A DNA stretch of 64,000 nt from Verticillium longisporum (taxonomy: Eukaryota > Ascomycota > Sordariomycetes > Glomerellales > Plectosphaerellaceae), in NCBI GenBank assembly GCA_019188255.1, contig JAETXT010000003.1, positions 3,162,001 through 3,226,000 of the forward strand, written 5' to 3'. Shown piece after piece: positions 57,574 to 64,000 of this stretch. Made by a program: the position numbers and the translations under genes. Numbering within the stretch: the stretch's first letter is position 1; each line of letters opens with the position of its first letter. Below the pieces are notes generated by a model. That model searched no databases, had not been told where the DNA came from, and saw nothing but the letters and a program-made list of their open reading frames with translations.

Positions 57574-59325
57574 CTAAGCGGCGGCAGTCACGGCAGGGGT
57601 GGCGCCGGTGACGGGCTCAGGCTTGTTGACGGGCTCCTCAGGGAGCTTGGGAGCCTCAGAGCCCGAGGCGGGGGCCTCGGTGGCGGGGGCCTCAGTGGCC
57701 GTCTCCGTCTTCTCCTCGGCCGTCTTGTCGAGGGGCTTCTTCTCGCCGACGGGAGACTTGCCGCGGCCCTTGATGGTGGCACGGAGCTTGGAGAAGGGAC
57801 CAGTCTTCTCGGGCTTGTCACCCTCCTCGTCAGAGGTGGCAGGGGACTTCTCCTTCTTGCCAAAGGCGAAGGGCAGGGAAGACTTGCGCTTCTCGGCCTT
57901 GGCCTCCTTCTTGGGCTCGGCGACGGCGGCGGCGGGAGCGGCCTCAGTGGTCTCGGTGGGGACCGTGGCGGGGCTGGCAACCTCGACGGCCAGGGGAGTG
58001 GTGGTCTCAACCTGGGGAATGACGGGGGCGTCCTGGGCGACAGGGGCGACCTCGGTCTCCTTGGCGGGAGCGGCAGCAGTCTCGGTCTCGGCGGCCTTCT
58101 TCTCCTTCTTGCCGAAGACGCTGCCGAAGATGCTGTTGCGCTTGGTCAGGGGAGCGGGCTTCTCCTCAGCAGGAGACTCGGCGGCGGCAGCGGCCTCGGT
58201 AGCGGGGGCAGCGTGAGCAGCGACGGGGGCAGCAGGCTCAGTGGTGGTCTCGGCGGCGACAGCGGGGGTCTCAGTGGCGGGGGCCTCAGCGGCAGCCTCG
58301 ACAGGCTTCTCCTCCTTCTTGCCGCCGAGGAGGTTACCGAAGATGCTGCCACGCTTGCGGCTGGCAGAGCGGCGCTCCTTCTTCTCCTCCTTGACGGGCT
58401 CCTCAGCAGCGGCGGCCTCGGTGGCGGCAGGGGCAGCAACAGGCTCAACAACAGTGGGAGTCTCGGTGGCAGGAGCGGCGACCTCAGCGGGCTTGTCCTC
58501 CTCTTTCTTAGCGGCAGGGGCGGGAACGCTGGGCTTGAAGGTCTCGAGGGTAGCCTTGTAGGTCTCAGTCTCAGGGACAGTGGTGGCGAGCTCCTTGGCC
58601 TCGGCAATCTTGAGCTTCAGCTGCTCAACCCAGTTGTCACGCTCGGCAGTGCTGGAGGCCTTGAAGGCGTGCTTGTGGCCCTTGACAGTGAAGAAGAACT
58701 TGTTGGGACCGTCGGTAGCGGGCTCAGTGGCCTCGGACTGCAAGCAAGTTAGGGCCAGTTCGACGAAGTGAACAGCTGGAACGGTGACTTACCAGGTTGA
58801 TGACGCCGACGGGGCTGGCCTTCTCGCCGAAGAAAAGGAGGCCCTTGCCGGTCTGGGAGGCCCAGGCAGTGGTGTTGCGGCCAGCCTCGACGTTCTTCTC
58901 GCTGCGGCGATAGTGGGAGAGAGTGGAAGGCTCAACGGCATCGGTGCCGAACCAGAAGAACTGCTTGGAGTAGATGAAGTTCCTGCAATGGTTAGCATCC
59001 GTGGTAGATTTTGTATCAAAGTATGTACGTACTTGGGGAAGTTCAGGCCCTTGTGCTCAAGCTGACCCTCCTCGACGGGAACGACCTCCTCCTTGGTCTC
59101 CTCAGCAGCGGCAGCAGCCTCAGTGGCAGCGGCCTCAGGGGCAGACTCGGTTGTGGTAGCGGCCTCAGTGGTGGTGGCGGCAGTGGGGGCGGCCTCGGCA
59201 GCCCCGACAGGCTTGGCCTCGACGGGAGCCTCAGCAACGGGGGCCTCAACGGCAGGCGCAACAACTGGAGCGGTGGTCTCCTCCTTGGGGGCCTCGACGG
59301 CGACGGGCTTCTGTTCCTCGGCCAT
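57574..59325 (-). CDS. PH-domain protein of the Meu6 type with Ala/Glu/Pro-rich tail
   Basis: Three exons, 59325-59033, 58982-58793 and 58737-57574, give 548 residues with no frame break. The N-terminus (MAEEQKPVAVEAPKEE) is disordered and acidic. The spliced core is a PH domain: LEHKGLNFPKNFIYSKQFFWFG, SEKNVEAGRNTTAWASQTGKGLLFFGEKA, then NKFFFTVKGHKHAFKASSTAERDNWVEQLKLKI, whose last helix with the conserved Trp is diagnostic. This matches the PH domain of Meu6-like fungal proteins. The long tail alternates Ala/Glu/Thr-rich linkers with four basic patches of similar type (KRGSIFGNLLGGKKEEK, KRNSIFGSVFGKKEKK, RKSSLPFAFGKKEK, PFSKLRATIKGRGK). These look like repeated phosphorylatable Arg/Lys-x-Ser motifs next to Phe-Gly. 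A membrane-cortex adaptor is plausible; its function is not established. Confidence 0.88.
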
Positions 59326-62300
59326 TTTGTTGGTTTGTTGTGGTAAAAAGGGGTATCGGTGTGAGAAGGCGGATAGTGGGGTTGGGTATCTAAGAGTTTG
59401 AGTCGAGACTCGGGTATCACAATGAAACAGACTTCTCAGGGTGGAAGGAAAGCAGTAAAAAGAATTACTGATGGACCAGGCTGTGGGAAGAAGGGGAGGA
59501 GAAGGGAACGAAAAAAGCTGAGAACGGAAGGCAGCGGATACTTATTTGCCGTGCCCTACCCTACGAATGCTCGGCCCAGGGTGGGAGTGAAGAGGGCGTC
59601 CAGTCGTTGCACGGGTTGAGGATGGTGAACGCAGTGGGCTTCTGGTGGTCTCTGCCACTGATATGGCTATGGGCAAATGGGTTAGATTGGGGGGGGCGTG
59701 GCCGGATTCGGCTCGGGCTTGCTCAACAACGGTGGTGGTCTGAGGAAAAAGTCACGGTGACTCTGGTACTGGTACGGCGTGAAAGCGACCCTGACTGAGA
59801 GCGGCTGTGGTCCAGGTGTGTAACTTCCCTGGCTTTCCCTTGACCGTGACCATGCTCTGGCGATACATGACTGGGAGTTGAATGCAGGTGGGGCCGCCGC
59901 GACGGAGCATTGGCAGGAGCTTCCCTGGCGGCCCCTCCTCACCCCCAACCCATGGATCCTGGCCCCAGCTACCCCTGTCTTTCCCTTGTCTTCCCTGTCG
60001 TTGCCGGGTTGGGCTTTGAGCTCGGTGGCCTGTGCTGCCATAAGCGAGTGGGTCGCAAATTGCGAGACCCGTCCGGCGCGACGCAGGACGGGCAGGGATA
60101 CGAGTATTTCCACAGGCTGTCGCTTCCCAATCTCTGAACCTCTTCGATGACCGTGTACCTAAAGTCTCTTCTTCGTAGTCAACAACGTGTTTCAGCGAAC
60201 GGGTTCATTAGCCTGACTTTCGGTCTTTCCTGCCTCGATCAGGCACGCACACGCCCGCACTGTGATTATTTCCCTCCACCTGAGTATTGTATCAGGGCAA
60301 AGAGACAAGATCAGATTGACACCGACCCCAGGCCGCGTTGGGGGTGCGGTGCGACAGAGAGAGGGATGGAGGATGGTCGAAAAAGGGGGAGTGGACGTGA
60401 CCGAGAGAGTCTTCATCAGCCGTTGGCTGCCCCCTTCCTCACGAAATGGAACTACCTATCTTTGCGTAGATTGGCCAGTGCACACTCAGGTACCGGTTCG
60501 TTGTGGCGGAATGCAGAGGTTGTGTACTGAATACCCTCTTCGGTCAATCTCTCCAGGTACTTATGTCCCGCCATGTGTTGTACCTATCTACCTTACCTAA
60601 GGTACATACCGCTGCTCTTGTCTTGAACAGGTAGTGAACTTCAGAACCTCAGGCCACACACACCATCCGTCGCCGATATGGTGTGTCGTCCATCCATATC
60701 GTATGCCGCCCGGCCGCCTCGCGTGATGTTTGCGGCAAGCGACGTCACCCTGCTTTAATGACATGAAGTGCGTTGTGAACGGGCTCCATTCTTGTGCATT
60801 AACCACTGCCCTGGCCTTACCTGTGACCTCAGGCTGGCCCAGCGAAAAGACGCTACAGCGGCAATGCTCAGGCAGCCCGAGCCTGGCCAGGCCACATGCT
60901 GATGCAGGGCCTCCACCACCCACAGCCGAACAAAGCTTGGCTGCACAAATCGACAAGCACTAAAAACGCTTCTGTGGGAGGCGGCAAAGGGGCGGAGGGG
61001 ACCCGCTGATGCGAGCGAAACGTGCACTGTATAAACGCACCGTACAGCAGGTTAGCGAACCTCTGCCGGCGACGTGACCACAGGTGAAGTACCGGCATGT
61101 CATGTCAAACACGCGAATCAACGAAGCTTTGGGAACACCTCAAGCCAAGCAGCACCACTCTGTCGATGGTCCAAGTCCCCTCCGTCTGACATTGATGATC
61201 AGTATTCAGCCGAGGAAAACTTAAACGAGCCCGCTTCGAGGCTGGAAAATATCTCCGAGCAATCGAGAGCGCTGTCGGCCACGACCGTGCCATCATCTCA
61301 CCAACCTGTTGCCAGAGAGCACCTCCCTCCCTCCCGTTGGTCGGTTCCTGCGGTGACCTGCTGTCTACGAGTTGATAGGGTGAAGGGCGGAATTTGTCGA
61401 ACCGCTAGGGGGCTAGTCGCATTCTCTCCATCGCCATGTGACCCAAAGTGTGGGCGAGCTTTTGGTGAACATGCCTAGTTCTACTGTTCCATCCACCCAC
61501 CCTGACCAGACCGCCCCCCCGAGACAACGAAACAAGAGCCGTGCTACAGTCCAGGTTGGGGAATATCAACCGGCCGTGAGTCCTTTGTGCCGAGCTCTGT
61601 CAATCTCTGGGTTGCCGATCACCTGCGCGGCTTGTCTGTACCCGGAATAGCACGGAGGGGGTTCTCTCCGATACCGTAGGCACTTGTCCGTACCTTGAGT
61701 GCTTCTGTGCTTCTGTATCACGATCAACGCTGATGTGCGCCGGAGATGTTCATGGGCTGACCTACCACGTACGCTCACCAAGACGTGTGGCCGAACGTTG
61801 AACGGGCAATGTCAGCTCCCAGCGCTACCGGCCCACCCTCTGCACAGTAGGTACAGCATCGAACCCGAGATTCGCTAGCGCTCGAAACCTTGACAGCCTG
61901 GGCAAAAATGCGAAATGCTGCTGGCCCTTGCTGGTCGACTGGGGCCCTCGCTGACGAAAAAGCAATCAATCGAGATCCACTCGTCTGGCATTTGCAATCC
62001 ATGCCTGGCGCCCCATCATCCTGGCCTCCACCCACCATAGCTGCCGCTCAGGGTCTGACCCTTGAACACGCGAGGTCCCCCTTCTAGGGCGCGTGTGAGG
62101 GCCGTTAGGACGAGACGGGGATCACGGAGATTCTCAGGAGCAAACCGATATTTCGCAGATCATATTTGCATCTCGGTCTCCCAGAAGACCAAGCCCCCTC
62201 GCCATTTGACAAAGACGTCCCCAGCGAGATGAAGGGCCGTTTTCCGAATATAACTGACATTGGCCCTTGTCGCAGCCGCCACATCTAGACCCTCCCAACC

Positions 62301-64000
62301 TCTGACACACCAAGGAAGAGCGTGGGAAATGTCCCATCTCAAACAATGTCTCCTAGCTTGCCACTAATTATAAGGACCTGGACGGTAAGGTGAAATTATT
62401 ACGGACCTTTCCGAGCTAACGACCTGCAGAGATGCGCAATGGGCGCCAGGACAGGGCCGAGCCAAGCACTCAATTTCGACAGCTGGATCGTCCAAGTTCC
62501 CACCGTGCCCGACTATTGGACCTTCGTCGCCCTCCCGAGAGCCGCTCTGCCGCTCCATCGTGAAGCCGAGATTTCAGAGTCATCGGCGACAGCCAGGGAT
62601 CAGGATTGAGATTTTTTTTTCCTTCAGCTCTCTGTCTCGTGTCTGTCCTGCTTGCTGCACAGCAACCATCGCCACCACATCAACTACCTCCACCTGCGGG
62701 TCAATGGAGTAGGTCGATTCGATCGTATTTCTGGTCAGAGTGGTTGGTTCCTGCTTTGTCGTGATGCTGGCTGAGCCTAGACTTCCTGCCTGCCGATGTG
62801 GCACCAAAGTCAACACAAATGGCGCGTGACGCGCATCCCATCCCACCTTGGGGTGTCTTTGGAGGGGTAAATTGTCGTCGCAGCATAAAGCGCATGAAGC
62901 AGCCGTCGATCTTGAAAAAAGTCAACTCGAGCGCCCATTCTGGGCCATGGGCTCAAGCCAGCACACAAGGTATGGGAGGGAATGCCCCAGCCGCATGTAA
63001 TCATCGACAGTCATCGACCTCCTCGAGTCAGTGACACCGACACCCATCGACAATGCTGTGCTGGGATCTCCATGGCGCGCGATCTGCTGCATTCTTGATG
63101 TGGCTGGCCGGCTGGCCCCAGGGTGCACGTTGGGCTGCCGCTGTGGTTTTCCAGTGAGGTCGTGATGCTTTGCTTGCTACCTTGCCCATTAACTGTCTAC
63201 AAGGAAGCGCCCAGGAAGGCGTGTGCCAGACGCCAACACACGGTTCCGCTGTTGCCCCCCGCCACACAACGAAGCACCTCACCACAATGCGCTTGCCGCC
63301 TGGACATCCCAAACTGGAGGGCCCGGCTTGCGCGTGCGCCGCCCGATGCCTGTTCTGCCTTGCCCTTTCCTGGCGCCTCCAGATATGGATTTACTCCCTC
63401 ACCCTCCTCCTTCCCTGTTTCTTGCGGGATACGGGCGGTGAAGGTGCCTTGGGTGAAAGGCGGGCACCATCGACATGGAGCCAGGAAGGACCAGGATGGT
63501 CAGGAATATGTAGACTGCAACCCACGAACTGCTCCTGCCATGGTGTGATGGGCAGCATCTTCCCTGGGGAAGGAACCACCCACCCCCACCATGTCGTAAT
63601 GATCTCAACCCCTCCATCGCATTGCGTCTTGCGCGTCCGTCTGCCGTCACGTTGTCAGTCTGACCAGCTGCCACCCCTCATCTATTCACAGATGTTACCA
63701 GCCAGCTTTGTTGTCCCATGTCCCACAGCCTGCCCGAACACGCCAAGGTGACGACCTCATCCATCGGCAACATGACTGGTCATCGTGTAGTCAACCTTCT
63801 GCCGCCCTTGGCCCTTGGTGTCCCATCCCGCCATGCGTCTTGCACAGTTGCAGTCTTACGACAGATCTAGACATCGAGATACACACCCACTCGCAATCGC
63901 GCGATCGTATGGGGTCCATGGAACAAGGCCAGGCCTGGATGTTGACCCGTCAGACGAACCTTGCCCGCATCCCACGGCTGTTCACCAGACGTCGGCGTCA
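59326..64000. other. Gene-poor right end of the window
   Basis: About 4.7 kb without a convincing gene on either strand. Reading frames are short, overlap one another on both strands, and have no recognisable domain. A GGTAC/TACC motif cluster lies at 60555-60610. Promoter and leader of the PH-domain gene are expected near 59326-59900. Confidence 0.5.

Noticed and set aside
57481..58752. 423-codon Gly/Leu/Ser-rich open frame on the plus strand
   Set aside because: Antisense of the Ala/Glu/Pro-rich tail of the PH-domain protein; pure compositional shadow.
63170..63751. 193-codon open frame near the right end
   Set aside because: Cys/Pro/His-rich composition without domain, overlapped by other frames of equal quality.
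1..64000. CRISPR array or prokaryotic defence system
   Set aside because: No regularly spaced repeat-spacer structure, and genes and introns are fungal.

Overview
The window looks like nuclear DNA of a filamentous ascomycete, most likely a sordariomycete. The genes have short spliceosomal introns (about 55-130 nt, GTNNGT donors, CTRAC-like branch points). A white-collar-2 photoreceptor partner is present, along with a lone tRNA gene with an intron. Two AT-rich islands show the CpA-to-TpA signature of repeat-induced point mutation (RIP). No operons are visible; neighbouring genes are independently oriented.

Layout. 1-11.5 kb: a partial MDR-family NAD(P)H reductase (-), a GNAT-like protein (-), an SRPK-like kinase (+), a kinase-like fragment of the HeLo/fungal NLR-associated type (-), a UPF0658 Golgi membrane protein (-) and a proline-rich SPRY protein (+). 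11.9-17.2 kb: a RIP-mutated element with about 160-bp inverted termini and 9-bp target duplications (Mutator-like), split by a younger, un-RIPped Fot1/pogo transposon that encodes a DDE transposase. 17.7-39.4 kb: the main gene block, with an amidase, a DUF7721-like protein, WC-2, RAD50, a PPP4R2/Psy4-type phosphatase-4 regulatory subunit, tRNA-Val(UAC), mitochondrial succinate-semialdehyde dehydrogenase, a GH79 beta-glucuronidase-like enzyme and a four-span membrane protein. 40.05-43.05 kb: a second RIP-mutated DNA transposon with perfect 32-bp inverted termini and TAA duplications (PIF/Harbinger-like). 43-48 kb: no gene seen. 48.2-52.9 kb: a large hybrid histidine kinase. 54-59.3 kb: an RGG-rich, probably mitochondrial protein, a mitochondrial ribosome recycling factor and a PH-domain protein. 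59.3-64 kb: no gene seen.

The most important reading note is that ten genes are broken by fifteen apparent single-base losses, almost all in short homopolymers. Adding one base at each site gives full-length, family-sized proteins with total lengths divisible by three. RAD50, the recycling factor and even the young transposase are affected, so consensus (homopolymer) errors explain this better than mass pseudogenisation. Gene models below are given as spans with exons, and each break is marked.

Functionally the genes are mostly housekeeping and signalling: DNA repair (RAD50, and PPP4R2 of the PP4 complex), light sensing (WC-2), two-component signalling, GABA-shunt metabolism and mitochondrial translation. 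I see no biosynthetic cluster, CRISPR array or defence island. The most informative structure is the nested, dated transposon stack.
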